This document shows positions 30,820 through 43,085 of a DNA stretch of 64,000 bases, in pieces. This DNA comes from Angiostrongylus vasorum. Its lineage: Eukaryota > Nematoda > Chromadorea > Rhabditida > Metastrongylidae. The stretch is taken from contig JADANN010000148.1 of the NCBI GenBank assembly GCA_018806985.1, positions 744,001 through 808,000 of the forward strand. The letters are read 5' to 3'. The position numbers and the translations under genes were made by a program. Every line of letters starts with the position of its first letter. Positions within the stretch are counted from its first letter, which is position 1. The notes beneath the pieces were generated by a model. It was not told the DNA's origin. It searched no databases and worked only from the letters and a program-made list of their open reading frames with translations.

Positions 30820-32970
30820 GGATCTATAGATGTCTCCACCAATAATGGATAAACAAGCGAGTACAATTTTTGACACTTGGCACATGCTTCTGCATCGAAA
30901 AACCTTAAAATTTCATATTTTGATTGGCTCATTAGTGTATAAGAGAAGAAACGCAATGCTTTCGCTACATTCCTGTTGCAAGAAGAACACCTGCTCGGGT
31001 GGCTCGCTGTCCACCCGGACCACCCTAATTTTCGGCTAGATTCTATCGTCATAGATTCTGCGCAATAGACGGTAATTTTTTGGTAGCTAGATGAATTGAG
31101 ATGTTTCGCATGTGGCAGAATGCTGGAAGAGGGTTTGCTTTGTCGCTGTGGATGCGAATAAAATGTATACTGCTGTTTCGTTCATGTTAATTCGGTCCAT
31201 CATGCTGACACATTCCTCTCAGCGTCTTTACATCCAGCCCCCCCCGCCACCTTCTCTCCCCTCTTGTTTCACAGTTGTTATGATACTATCTAGCAGTCGC
31301 AATTGAAACAATTGTGAATTACCACTCAAATCTGGTCAGTGAAATCGTTTCAGAAACGGTTTTTCTGTATATTTCTAAGTAGAAATCATTAAGACCAGTG
31401 CTCAAAACAATATATGCGTTCCCCACGCTATAGACTGAATACAAAGAGTTTTCAAAAAAAACCCCCTACTAGGCGAAATAAACCAGCGAAAAGTGAGTTC
31501 ATCCAAATGAGTATTTACGGTGCGTAGAGTCTACCACCGTACATATCGAAATCAGTGCCTGTAGTCGTGAAGAGTCACCTACGACACAGCTAAAAACACG
31601 TTGAAAATTGTTGCTCTTCACCGTTTACCCGTCAAAATATCATCCCTCGATGTGAATCTTCCCTTTCTTGTTTAGGTTGTCGCCTTTATGTAGAACTGGC
31701 TACTGATTTAACAACCTTCTTGACTTCGCTGCATAAACGCATGAATACTACTTGTTCTCCGAGGCCGTCGACTTTACTGACGGATAAAGCTTTTTATTTT
31801 AAAGCTCTGCACGACTGTGTAATTGAAAGAAGCAGCTCACCACCTACGTTCCCTGCTATGGGAAACTCACTTCCCGATGGAAAGACCTTCAATGTCTTCA
31901 CATGTGTCTATAATTATACCTGGGTGTGCACCGTTTTGCGAGTAGGATTGTTGTTCACATCTCAAATGTCTGGCCGTTCCCCTTTAGTCGTAATCTGCTC
32001 ATACTTCGTGTCAATGCTTCCGGATTTATTCAGGCGAGAGATTGTTGTTCGCTATGGATTAGTAGTGCTTTTTTCATCCACTTCTTTCCTTGTAATTTTC
32101 TCCATGATTGCTGAACTGTGGCATCGATCTCAGTCGTTGAAAACCTCGACACCTGAAAAAGTAGGTGGAAACCATCTGTTTCCTATCGCTGTTTGTTCTA
32201 CGAGTCCAATAAAGTTGCTACCAAATCATGTAACTTTCGAGGACGTTCTGCCGAATGGTCCAAGGCCTTTTGTGTTGTCTTCTTCAGCACGTAATGTGCA
32301 CGTAATGTGATTTGTGGTCTGATGTGAAAAAATTCGCTCACGAAACATTCCCGCTTTCAGATGCCTACCTTGCTTTTCAATGGGAAATTTTGATGATTTT
32401 AAGCCAAATTTAATCTTCAAGCCGTAGCTGTCAGTTACTTGTGCGTCTTCCCAGTTTCTCTACGCCCATCTCATTCTTACGAATTTTTTGGTGCTTTAGT
32501 AGATTGAGTCGTGAGAATATGACTTCCTCACTTTGAAGCAATTTGACTTCTTTCTCATATGATAACTTGTTAATCAAGTTAATCCAAACTTGGCTAGTAT
32601 CGAGACATCCGTTGATCCGATCCCTATTAAAATGTAAGTTATAAGTTGTGACTGAGAGAGAAGGGCTCAACACTTTTTCCTCAGCTTACTTTCGCCGAAA
32701 GTTAATCGCATACAGCAAGATATGTTCCTCAGATATTTTGTTCTTGTACTAATTATCCAATGCATTTATATCTAGACGTCCAGAATGAAGGGAAAACAAT
32801 CCATAATTAGTATTTTTCTTGAGTATGACAAATGTTGTGAGAAACAGATCGAAAATTATTCCAAAAAATTCTGAGGACAAAACGTTAGGCACGATGGAAG
32901 CGCTGTGTTCTTTCCTACAAGTTCATTTAGATGACTGAATTCGGTGATAGTGTAGGTTAAAGTAAAGGAC
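30820..32970. other. Stretch without other supported features
   Basis: Apart from the orphan frame at 31720-32310 nothing is recognised. A pyrimidine-rich patch CCCCCCCGCCACC lies at about 31239. Confidence 0.4.
31720..32310 (+). CDS. Orphan open frame, 196 codons, unknown
   Basis: The longest frame in the window outside transposon relics. It starts MTSLHKRMNTTCSPRPSTLL; two hydrophobic stretches (around residues 62-82 and 110-130, GLVVLFSSTSFLVIFSMIAE) could be membrane segments. I recognise no family. There is no convincing splice site, codon bias or neighbouring exon to support expression, and it may be a chance frame. It is recorded because a 591-base open run is unusual in this stop-rich DNA. 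Confidence 0.2.
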   Translation: MTSLHKRMNTTCSPRPSTLLTDKAFYFKALHDCVIERSSSPPTFPAMGNSLPDGKTFNVFTCVYNYTWVCTVLRVGLLFTSQMSGRSPLVVICSYFVSMLPDLFRREIVVRYGLVVLFSSTSFLVIFSMIAELWHRSQSLKTSTPEKVGGNHLFPIAVCSTSPIKLLPNHVTFEDVLPNGPRPFVLSSSARNVHVM

Positions 32971-32974
32971 GAAA

Positions 32975-33245
32975 GATAAAGCTCTCGACATCGATCTATC
33001 CCTGTGGGATGCGCTGTGTACTCGACTTCATCAAACTTCTTTAGAGGTGACTGAATGCATATTTGTCCTGCACAATGACCTGCAGTGGGCTACCCATGTA
33101 TCAGTGTTAGTGTCTTTCCACACAGTTCTGTTACCACTTTGTCAACTCTAGAAGGATGGAATGTTTGGTGGGTTCGGAGTGCTGGACTGAACCATCAAGC
33201 ACTTGTCACTGCAGAAAACTTCTAACTACTACTCTACACTCACCG
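32975..33245 (-). repeat. SINE family A copy, diverged
   Basis: Plus-strand reading AAAGCTCTCGACATCGATCT, GGGATGCGCTGTGTACTCGA, GAGGTGACTGAATGCATATT, CTACCCATGTATCAGTGTTA, AGTTCTGTTACCACTTTG, GGATGGAATGTTTGGTGGG matches the reverse of family A block by block, with about one base in five changed. Confidence 0.7.
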
Positions 33246-33807
33246 CAGTACAATTTCGAGAAAAGCCGTTTAAAGGAAGAAAGGAGAAAACACAACGTAT
33301 GACTGGAACACCCATATTCATTGTATTCCTCAAATGAGAGCTACAAATCAGTTCTTCGAATAGATTTTGGAAATGACTAGCTTTTTGCGTGCGTAAGTTC
33401 AACTGTTAGATTGACCAACAGAAGTGAGTCGACGTAGGAGCAAAACAAAAATCGGATTTGTCGGCTCGGCGTAATTGAGATTTCATGGAGAGTTTCACTC
33501 AAAAAGTCTTAGAAAATTCTCCAAGTGCAAGTAGTAATTTAAAAAACTGTTGACTTTGCGTTCCGCTCAATCTGTAATTCGATGGCTCACTGCCATAAGC
33601 CTCCTCATCTTAACGCATGACAAGCAGTACTCAACAGTGCTTCAGAAAAACTCTGATCGTCGTGTTTCACCACACTGGTTGAATACTCCTAGAATCTTTC
33701 TAGTAAAGACGCAATGAAAAACTTGAAAGTGCTTCTCGGAAGCTACAAAGCCATCCCATTTTTCTAAAACAGAGGACAAACCATGTCCACCCAGAATATA
33801 GATGAAC

Positions 33808-34025
33808 TTACTTGATTCTTGATGCTTGGACGGCCCGTCCTCACTGGTTGTCCAGGCGCCAATACAATCACCGTTTTTCGGAGACTTGCTGGTTAAGCCA
33901 TTGTGGTTCCCTGGAGTCCCGAGCTCAGCCTGGCCAAAGTCTGCCCCAGATTTTCACCACCACCGACAGCCGCAACCCTTGTGAATCAGAGGGAGATTTA
34001 CCACCATGAGACTTTTACAGATGAA
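33808..34025 (-). repeat. Family C copy, 5' truncated
   Basis: GATTCTTGATGCTTGGACGG, CCCGTCCTCACTGGTTGTCC, TTTTTCGGAGACTTGCTGGT, CCCTGGAGTCCCGAGCTCAG, AATCAGAGGGAGATTTACCA. It ends abruptly where other copies continue, as expected for 5' truncation during retroposition; the heptamer-like tail is ACTTGATTCTTGATGCTTGG. Confidence 0.75.
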
Positions 34026-34029
34026 TACC

Positions 34030-37000
34030 GGTCACTTAAAGGCTGATGGGAGTTACATGAGTAAATTTGTAATATGTAGTTCATATGTAATCCTTTTTAA
34101 GCGAGCTGTATAAACTGCAACGACGTTGATGAACCCAATGAGGATCTACAAACAATCTGCACGCTTATAACAGAACTTCATAACCTACTACCTGCATTTC
34201 TTAATAATTTTCGACCACGTTTTCTTAGACCTCCTGAAGAGCCAAGAAAATATTGTATGATTGACCAATTTCATATCATTCGCCATACCACGCCTTCTTT
34301 TTGCGAAACTGTACCCTGTTGGTTTTCCAGTTAGACCCATATTAGGGGATCTAAGAGCTTCCGAAAAATCTTTGTCCTATCCTCAGCGTTAAAATCTAGC
34401 TCTTGAGATTAGAGAACGAGACGGGCGAAGAACAGCGATTGTTTATTCGTATTTTGGAAACAACGACTAGAACTGTACTATTACCATATCGGTTACTGAG
34501 AAACAGTAGATTTCTTGCAAAGGTGACACATGAAGGACCCCGAGTAAAACTAAAACAAATTTGCTACTGATTTCAGTTCACGCTTCAGGTATGTATAAGC
34601 TGCTGGAGAAGTCAAGATGACGGAGAACATGGCTCCAAGGAGAGGGATCTGGAAACGGGCAGTTTGGAAAACGTACAAGTCCATCTATGGATAGGGTGAA
34701 GCCGGCATTTAGTTCTCCGTCCACTTTTTTTGACTTTCAGCATATATCAGGGACTAAAAAGAGTTTCAAGTTATTTATCCATTTGGTTAATGACTATCTT
34801 TGGCGCATTTGCAAACAGCTATAATTTTGGAAAATTTGCGATGTAGGACTATGCCACTTTTCTCACAAGTGACTGTATGCATCGAAATCAATGCATGAAT
34901 TCCGAAAGCCCGTCCGGAGCATGGCTATTCTAGTCGTTACAACAGGCGCAAGCGGTAATTTGCAACAATGTGTATTGAGCAAGGAATTGCCGCGAGAAAG
35001 TGGAAGTGAGAAGCCATCTGCAAATAGTCGTTTATTAAACTGTACATTATAGAAATTACCGTCCCTAGAATCGATTGGTCCCTGACTTAATACGAAATGT
35101 GCCACAGAAAGAATGTGCTTTGAAAGGCGATCAGTAGTAGAAGACATCTTAATAAATCCATATTTTCTAAAATCGCAGACATATGCTCATTGTAACGACC
35201 AATGTGAAGGTGTGAAAAAGTTGCTTGTTTTTTTTTGCTTTCTTGACAGTTTCTCACTTTTTTCAATTCATTTCTTCTAGGGGCAGCCCATTCTCCAACA
35301 TCTAGTGAAATGGAGTCCTGGATACGACACTTATCGGGGATTCAGTAACGTACTTATTGTTAATTTTGTCGGTTTGGTTTAGACAGCAGCTGTCAGCAAC
35401 ACCCAGAAAGAAGAAGTTGAAATTTCGCAGTTTTTGAGGAATAGAGAAGGATTGTGAAATCGAAAAATAAAGCGGAAAATATTAAAAAATGTTAAGGAAA
35501 ATAGAAGTGCCAAAAAACATGAAATAAAAAATATTAGAAAAACGAAAATGTGAAATGAAAATTATTGTGCGAAATCACAACTGGAATTCCGACCACTGTC
35601 ATTTAACACAAATCCCTTCTGAAAAAGTTTCGGTTTGTTTCTAGAACTTTAAGAGGACACCTCACAGCAAAGCAGAACGAGCAAAATCCAATTCATTCAG
35701 TCGTTCAAATGGTGCGAGGGAGATGCTGGTGATCTGTAAAACCTTGTCCGGCTTATCTTGAGTGAAAAAACAGCCGCCTTGAGCTGCTTTCCTAAAGAAT
35801 GTGTAGTCTAAAAGTCAAGAGCTGGAGAAGTTTATGTGTAGGATAGCTTATTCTCTCATTTCACATCGACTAAAAAGATTCAGCACGCTTACCGCTCATT
35901 TAATTGTCCATAAGTCAAATGGAAAAAAGGCTAAGAATAAATAACAGGAAAAAAAGGAAGGTGGTGTAAAAAAGAAAAGGAAATGTAGTAAGGAGCAAAT
36001 TGCAACTTTCTAAGGTGTTGAAATGAACTCCGAAGGATCCGTTTTTAGGTATACGTTCAAGATCCTTCTCACTTGATTAATGCATTATATTGAAGGATTT
36101 GTCCACACGATTAAGTCCAGTACGACTTCGTTCGAAAGAGATTTTGGAGGCCATGTCGGGCTCCTTTTTTACTGAAGTTACGAGATCGCTATTGCTCGTC
36201 GACCTGTGAATCAGTGAGTTTTTCTCATTGAGACTAAGACTCTTCCCTAGTACCACATTATAGATACAGTATACCACAGAGTCATTACTTCAGTGACACT
36301 CATTGTACAAATCGAAATTGGACGAGTGGACTGCTTCGAGAATAAAAAAAGTTTTGCAAAATATTTTAGATTTTTCCACCTTGGAGCAGTCCTGATGAAC
36401 TAAAGTAGGCACATCGTTTTTTGACCGTTTCTTCAGGTTCTACTCGTCACTGCTTTTTGTAACCACCACCTTTCTCAGTTCCCACAAAACGTGCGCAATT
36501 CATTTTCCCATTATAACGGAACCACAAAGAAGCAGAAGTGTTGTGCTAGAGCTTATTTTACTACGCTTATGCTACGCAAAAATCCAGTCAGCTGTTTTAA
36601 GCGTAGCTATTTTTTCTTCAACGTAATAACATTAAAAAGACATCCGTTGACGAAGCTTGATTTCGCAAGCATCAGAGTATGCGAAACGCCAACGAGCTAT
36701 CCATAGTTTTAGTCATACTCCATAACACTAGTACCATAATATTTAAAAGTTTTTTAACCTCTCACGTCTTTTCACTGCTTTTCTATCTCGTTTTCTTTAT
36801 CTGAGAAATTGTGAGAATGTCTTGATCGGTTTACTTAATAATGCTCGCTCATGAGCTTCCATCGTAAGTCCCAACAATGCATTTTCACTTTACCGCATTC
36901 TTAAATGTGTATTGGCTTGCAACAAAAGCTATTCCTAACCCTATTTGTCAGCCTAACTTGTGGAGGCATCAGCAAACCCTTGTGATCAAGGTTACACAGT

Positions 37001-37290
37001 AAGACTAGGCCTCGATGGACTTGAAAAGCATCACTACTTTTGCTATAATGCCTTTTTTGCTTGCTGTGGCATAGATCTGCTTTGGGTGGGTGGAGAGAAG
37101 GATATCCAGAATGAAAAAATCGATTACATATCGATGAGATTCGCAACTTAGGATGCTCTGCTTAGACAATAAATTCTTCAATGTGCATCACATCTCAACA
37201 CTGAAGAGTGCTTCCCAACAGCGATGGCCTGCTGTGTCATTAAATAAGGCTATAAAGCATTTTGGAATTTCTGGAAGCTGCCTGGATTAT
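34030..37290. other. Intergenic, no supported feature
   Basis: 3.2 kb read on both strands; short frames only. The frame at 36960-37151 (cysteine- and aromatic-rich) has no recognisable relatives or splice context. Confidence 0.45.
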
Positions 37291-37298
37291 AAAGCACT

Positions 37299-40080
37299 AT
37301 GGTGACGATCTGTACCCACAATGCACGTACACTTGCATCCGAGTCCTCGATGGAAGACTTGCTCATGCAAGCATGAGAGATGAGGTACGACGTCATCGGC
37401 CTGGCCGAGATGAGACGACGCCAACCATTCAACGCCGTCTATGATACCGAAGAAAAACTGTTACTCGGAACATACGACAGTAGAGGAGTCGGCGGCGTCG
37501 CCGTCCTCGTCAACACGAGTTTGTCCATGAACATCGATTCATTCGAACAACTTACAACCTGAATCGGACGTTTACGATTAAAAAGATGTGGATCAATTCC
37601 GGCTTTTGAGAACCTTCGTCATTTACGCGCCGACACCAGACTATGACGAAGAAGAACTCTAAACGTTCAATATGGACTTGGAGAAGTTCTACAGAGAAGA
37701 CCATACATTCTTCAAGGTCATCACTGGAGATTTTAACGCCAAAATTGGACCAAGAAGAACGCGTGAAGAGCGTCACATTGGGGCCTACGGATTAGAATGG
37801 AACCAACAGGGTGAGCGGCTATCTGAGTTTATCACGGCAATCAAGACCATCCATAGTAACTCGCAATTCCAAAGGTCCTACCCTCAACGCTGGGCTTGGA
37901 AGTCTCCCAATGGAGAGTACCATCACGAAATAAACCACTTTCATAGTAAATAGAAGGTTTTGCCTGACCGATGTCGCTGTTGTCCCAAAATTCTACATGG
38001 GATCAGGCCACCGTCTCCTTCGTACAAGATCTTATTTCTAGCACAAAGGAGAAAAAACCGCCAAGTTCAAAAACGGAAGACCCAGAACCACCGTAAACTG
38101 GGACTTATTCAATTCATTAGTCAGCTGTTAGGACGATGCCGTTGTCGATAACACCGACGAAGAATACGATCGGTTCATTCAACATCTTCACGTTAGCGTT
38201 ACGAAAGCTGACAGTTCCAAAGTCACCAAGAGACGTCTGTCTCCAGAAACACTTGAGCTGATGCGCCAGCGTGAAATCGCACGAGCTGCAGTCAGCCGCG
38301 AACTAACGTCCGAACTTGCAAAACAGTTCAGACAGGCGATAAAAGATCTTAAAGGGAGAAGAGCAGCAGTGATGGTCGAAGCTGCAGAGGCTGGGAAAAG
38401 CATGCGCAAAGCCCACCGAAGCTTCGCCAATTACAAGTCCAAGATGATTGCACTCCGACGCCTAGACGGAACAGTTACAGCGTCCAGAAATGCAATGGAG
38501 AAAATCGTCCACCTTCCGTCATACGAAATAAAGGAAGATGGATATGTGGTACCACCGGTTCTCCCTTCCGAAATCCGACTTGCCATTTCATCGGTGAAAA
38601 AATCGGACAGCAGAAGGTCCGGACCGGATAAGATCAGAACACCTGAAGAACCTTCCGCCAGTCCTCATAAACACACTGGTTCGGATCTTCACACGTTAAC
38701 TGTCTGAATGGAAGGACCCTACTTAATGGAAGACCAGCAAGACCGTGTTACTGTTCAAGAATGGTGACCTACACGATATCGGCAACTATCGCTCAATCTG
38801 TTTGCTGTCTGTCGTCTACAAACTTTTCACTCGCAAGCAGGGTTTCGAAAAGGATTTAGTGCGATGGACCACAACCACACGGTAACAAGACTTATTGGAG
38901 TATCGCGAGAGTACAAAAGACCGCTCTCTCTCACTTTCATCGATTTAAAGAAAACTTTTGACTCAATTGAGATAGAAGCAGTCATGGAAGCCCTTGACAG
39001 TCAAGGAGTCCCTACCTAGTACATAAAAAATTCTTCGTGAGCTGTACAAATACTTCATAGCCAAGATATCGTCATTCTACAACGATATTATCATTGATGA
39101 CAACAGAGGAGTTAGGTAAGGCTATAGCATCTCACCAAAATTATTTACCGTCACCCTCCAGAACGCCATGCGAACATTGGAATAGGACAACATGGGAGTG
39201 AAAATTGATGGTCGGCAGTTACATCATCTTCGCTTTGCTGATGACATCGTCCTTATCACCAAACATTAGCGAGTTGGTACGATTGCTTGCCGGCTTAGAT
39301 GAAGCCTGTGTAAACACTACTAAATCTCACAAAACGGTGTTCATGAGAAACGGATTGGTTTCGTATGCCCCATTCACGTCCAACGGGAATATCTCCGAAT
39401 GCTCCAGTTATGTCTATCTAGGTCTGGAAATCAATACGATGAACGACTTAGCTCTAGAGCTGAGCAGAAAGAAACGAGCGACTTGGGGAGCTTACAAGAG
39501 CATCGAGGATGTAGTGAAGAGAACAAAGAACATCCGACTCCGTGCCCACCTTTTCGACTCAACGGTACTTCCTGCCCTAACGTATGCGTCAGAAAGCGCG
39601 TTCGACCTGTTCCTGTACCTGTCCGATGCGTAAGCAGGATGAAAGATCACTCAGCGTTATCGAGCGCGCAGTCGAGAGGACGATGCTACGATGCTAGAGT
39701 ATCCCGTTTCACACAAGTAAGGGATGGGTTCCGATGCTCCGACTGCGTCAACGATCCAAAAATCAAAGATGCCGTTCTGTACGCCGAGCACTCGAAGATA
39801 AGATGGGCCGGGCACGTAATGCGTATGAATGACAACCGATGGATAAGAGCCGTTAGTGATTGGATTCCTCGGGAGGTTAAACGCAGGAAGACCACCGACC
39901 CGATTGTCAGAGTTCTTCACGAAGAGCCTAAAAAGAAAGATATGATGCTCGGCGAGTCCCTAGAGCGAGCAGAACCCACTGGGCTACTACTGCACGCGAT
40001 AGGGAAAGATGGAAGATTTACTGGCGCCGGCTCGAGTCACTCGACGGTCAACAGGGCTACAGGTGATACAGATAATAAAG
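37299..40080 (+). pseudogene. RTE-type non-LTR retrotransposon, decayed (endonuclease and reverse transcriptase)
   Basis: Plus-strand relic of one LINE polyprotein. AP endonuclease: from 37299 MVTICTHNARTLASESSMED, then MRYDVIGLAEMRRRQPFNAV and YDSRGVGGVAVLVNTSLSMN (to 37560); 37672-37950 gives [40 protein letters not shown] and [10 protein letters not shown]. Linker: 38261-38640 (ELMRQREIARAAVSRELTSE and KKSDSRRSGPDKIRTPE). RT: NYRSICLLSVVYK at about 38786, FIDLKKTFDSIE at about 38938, HLRFADDIVLI at about 39223 (FADD catalytic box intact). C-terminal: SYVYLGLEINTMNDLALELS, RLRAHLFDSTVLPALTYASE, then KIRWAGHVMRMNDNRWIRAV and SDWIPREVKRR to about 39900. Stops and at least five frameshifts break it; part of the RT is missing around 38830. 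Confidence 0.88.
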
Positions 40081-40253
40081 CATTTTTGACAAGGGACTGT
40101 TTAGACAGAGGAAAAGCATCTCTATTAGATTCTACGCCATCTGATCCTATCTCAAATCCTGTTTTACAATATTGCATCACCTTCCCTTTTTCTCTCACAG
40201 TCTTCTTTATCTCGAACTCTGTGCTGTACCCTTTAGTGAAATATCTTTACTAG
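39399..40253 (+). pseudogene. 284-codon frame inside the RTE relic: not a separate gene
   Basis: The longest open frame in the window. Residues from about 115 to 185 (VRDGF, HSKIRWAGHVMRMNDNRWIR, AVSDWIPREVKRRKT) are the RTE C-terminal region. The first about 80 residues are an out-of-frame reading of the RTE segment whose correct frame is 39205-39633, and the last about 60 are non-coding. It should not be annotated as a host protein. Confidence 0.8.
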
Positions 40254-40621
40254 CTACTTTTGGCGCCTCACGAAGCACTTCTTGCATTCGTTTATTCCTA
40301 GCACCTTCTATCCAAGTTTTTCGTATATAATTTCACTTTTGGGTTCGGTTGGTTTCTTAGTACTTTCATCTGCTTGACGAATGTCGTGAAATAATTTTTG
40401 AGCCGCTTTTTTCCTCAAATCCTTGGCTACTTGTTCTAGAGCGTTCCTGAATCTTCATTACAGACATGCACCACCTTTAGTGGAATGGGGGAGCTAGATA
40501 CCTCCAGAAGAGCCCTTAGAAAGTTCGCAACCTTGCAAGAAGGAAAGTTTGATGAGCACTGGTTCCAAACTAAAGGCTTGTAACCATAAGTTATTTTGAT
40601 TTTTTATAATAAAGTAAAAAC

Positions 40622-40895
40622 CTCTCATGATCACTCCATGACAGATGTACCATGCGCTCCGACCTCATCAAGCTTTGTTAGAGGTGATTAAATGCATATC
40701 TTGGCCACACAGTAACTGGCGCTGGTCTATTGATGCATCGAGTAAGTGCTGCTATCCTGCCAGACATTTCTGGTATCAGTATGGCGATTAATGAGGGTAG
40801 GAAGGCTCTGTAAACCTGGAGGGCCGGATCTAAGGAAGGACTAGGTGTGTAACGCAAGGCACCTCAAACCAACTGTTCTTCATGCGCTTCTGATT
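40622..40895 (-). repeat. SINE family A copy, diverged
   Basis: Plus-strand blocks TCATGATCACTCCATGACAG, ACCATGCGCTCCGACCTCAT, GAGGTGATTAAATGCATATC, GATGCATCGAGTAAGTGCTG, AGACATTTCTGGTATCAGTA, then a tRNA-like head remnant near 40895, equivalent to reversed family A. Confidence 0.7.
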
Positions 40896-40899
40896 CTTA

Positions 40900-42290
40900 G
40901 GACTTTCTCATGTTGATTTAAATTTGTTTAAAATATTTTGTTCAACTGCTAGAGCCAGAATTGATTGCTCGAATTGCTCGAAGTTGTATCAAATCTCTGT
41001 TCTATTTCTTTTCACTATGTAGACACCATCAGAGCCGCACTTTTTCAGTGTCAATAGGCAGTTATTTCGTGACATGTAGGAAAACTCTTCGGAGTCAAAG
41101 AAAAAACGAATGATGGAGGCTTATTTGATCGATTCAAACTTTAGCGTGTTTTTTCCTTCTTAACAGCGAAAAAAAGAGTAAATTATGTAAATTATGGATG
41201 ATGGAGTTTTTAATGTTCCTTGCAACTTCTATAATTTTTTATAACATCTTACTAGCCATATGTGCTCCTGAACATGTTAACGTTAGGTCGAAATTCATTG
41301 TTTAGGTCGAACAACACTTGATGGTCATCTTGTGCCTAAGGACATCAATTCATCAGGTGATTAATTAACATTTATGTTTATTTTTTGATTTCTTCTCTAA
41401 CTATGCTATTGCCTTTTTGCCAAGCCATTCCACACTACTTTTTTAAAGAAAAGTTTCCAAACAGGAGAAACAGGAAAGAACTTGCTTGGATAGCTCGTAC
41501 TAACCAATAATGCAAGTTCCTACACATTTTCTTATCTTTTCTTTGCCTAGCGATCACCAACCATTCAAGTGCTCAATTTTGAATGCAGCGACGTCTACTG
41601 GTATCATTCCAAGATTAAGCTGGCTCGCACAAGCTGTGATCGCCTCCATTCACCTTGTTGGTGGCCGTTTGTGGCTAGTGAACAAATCCATCCTCCTACA
41701 CTCCAATCTACACTACTTCTTGTTCTTCTATTGCCAACTCTTTTCGTTATCTTTCCGTTACAGCTACGTATAGTCTTTTGCGATATATTCTCAGAGATCT
41801 CTGAGATAGGGATGATCTAGCTAACATGTAAAAGGCTACGGAAGAGTGAACGAAAAAATACTTCACCACCGAAGTTTTGTGGCGATATCTTGCATTTCCA
41901 TTGTTCACGGAAATTCTGCCATTAAATTTTCAATCACCTAGCATTTCGTCTTTTGTGAGGCGGTCGTGGCAATTTAATATGCCTTGTGCCCCATCGAAGG
42001 GCATGAATATCGACATTAGAGTAGACTAATCTGATGCTGTCTTTTAGAGAAGGAAACATTATACGCAGCATGCAAGGACGTTTTTTTTTCTGGCACCGTT
42101 CCAATCTTATGATATCCTATGGAACTAAAGGTTCTCTTACTGATTATTTCACTACGACAAACGTTGTATACGGGGGAACTGTGTAGTGTGGGATGATGAA
42201 AAATTAGTTGCTACTGGCGAGCCACTTGTTGTAGCGGAAACGCACCTTTTAGCGACAACATCTGTTATCTATTTAATCAGAAAACTGGAG
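40900..42290. other. Intergenic, no supported feature
   Basis: Overlapping frames at 41510-41820 were examined and are leucine/phenylalanine-rich by base composition only. Confidence 0.45.
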
Positions 42291-42294
42291 AATA

Positions 42295-42610
42295 TCGTTG
42301 ATTGTGATACAACCACAATGATGCTGAGATATTTGCAGAACTCCGGACCGCAGAAGTCTATGGTGGGGGAATGAACCGCGCTATTATCCTTTCTGAGGGC
42401 TATCGCCTTCACCATCACACCGGGGTAATCCTTTGTTTCGTCTGTCTCTCAGCTAGTTTTCTAGCTACCAGTGCCATCAGCAATCACCCGTCAGCGGGAT
42501 TGATCTGTTGAGCCCAAATCGGCAATGAACCTAGTTAAGCTGAGGCTGTAGTCGAAATCACAATGTTAACTTTTTTATTTACTGCCTATTATGCCTATTC
42601 ATTTACTGCC
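42295..42610 (-). repeat. SINE family E copy, left arm of inverted pair
   Basis: GATGCTGAGATATTTGCAGA, GGGGAATGAACCGCGCTATT, ATCCTTTCTGAGGGCTATCG, then CATCAGCAATCACCCGTCAG and GGGATTGATCTGTTGAGCCC. Same order as 23700-24040. Confidence 0.7.
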
Positions 42611-42641
42611 TAGCTGAGAGAAAGGAAAAAACAAAAGACCT

Positions 42642-42815
42642 GCATGGTGTGGCGGTGAACGCATTAGCCCCCGGAAAGGGAAATAGTGCGTTTGTTCTCC
42701 ACCGCAGACACCTGCTGTCCGGAGTATTGCAAATATCGCAACAAGATTATGGTTGTACTACACGTAATACCATGCCGTCAAAAAATGTAGTAGAAAGCAA
42801 ATGAAAAGTTGTCTT
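42642..42815 (+). repeat. SINE family E copy, right arm
   Basis: tRNA-like head GCATGGTGTGGCGGTGAACG, CATTAGCCCCCGGAAAGGGA, GTGCGTTTGTTCTCCACCGC (B-box-like), AGTATTGCAAATATCGCAAC, TATGGTTGTACTACACGTAA, TACCATGCCGTCAAAAAATG, GTAGAAAGCAAATGAAAAG. Confidence 0.7.
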
Positions 42816-42984
42816 CGTCGATTATTTTCAGATAACTGAGAACTCGAACAGCTCCATTCACTGTCACTATGAGTTGTTTCAGTTCATTGGTCAGAATGTG
42901 GAGGAGATACAAAAGATACAAATTTAAATTCACCATAAGTTGCTAAAGTGTTAAAAATGCTGACAGAAGTGTTTTTTATTCGCC

Positions 42985-43085
42985 TGGGGTCCGAGTTTTG
43001 CCAATATCTCAGCACCTTTGTGGTTGTATTCCACATCATACCCTTCCATGGAAGATTTTAGTAGGCAACAAATGAAAGGTTAACA
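42985..43085 (+). repeat. SINE family E 3' fragment
   Basis: TTGCCAATATCTCAGCACCT, TTGTGGTTGTATTCCACATC, ATACCCTTCCATGGAAGATT, GTAGGCAACAAATGAAAGGT: the 3' part of family E without its head. Confidence 0.6.

Noticed and set aside
39399..40253. Longest open frame (284 codons) as a novel protein
   Set aside because: Its middle is the RTE C-terminal region and its first part is an out-of-frame reading of RTE sequence, so it is transposon-derived.
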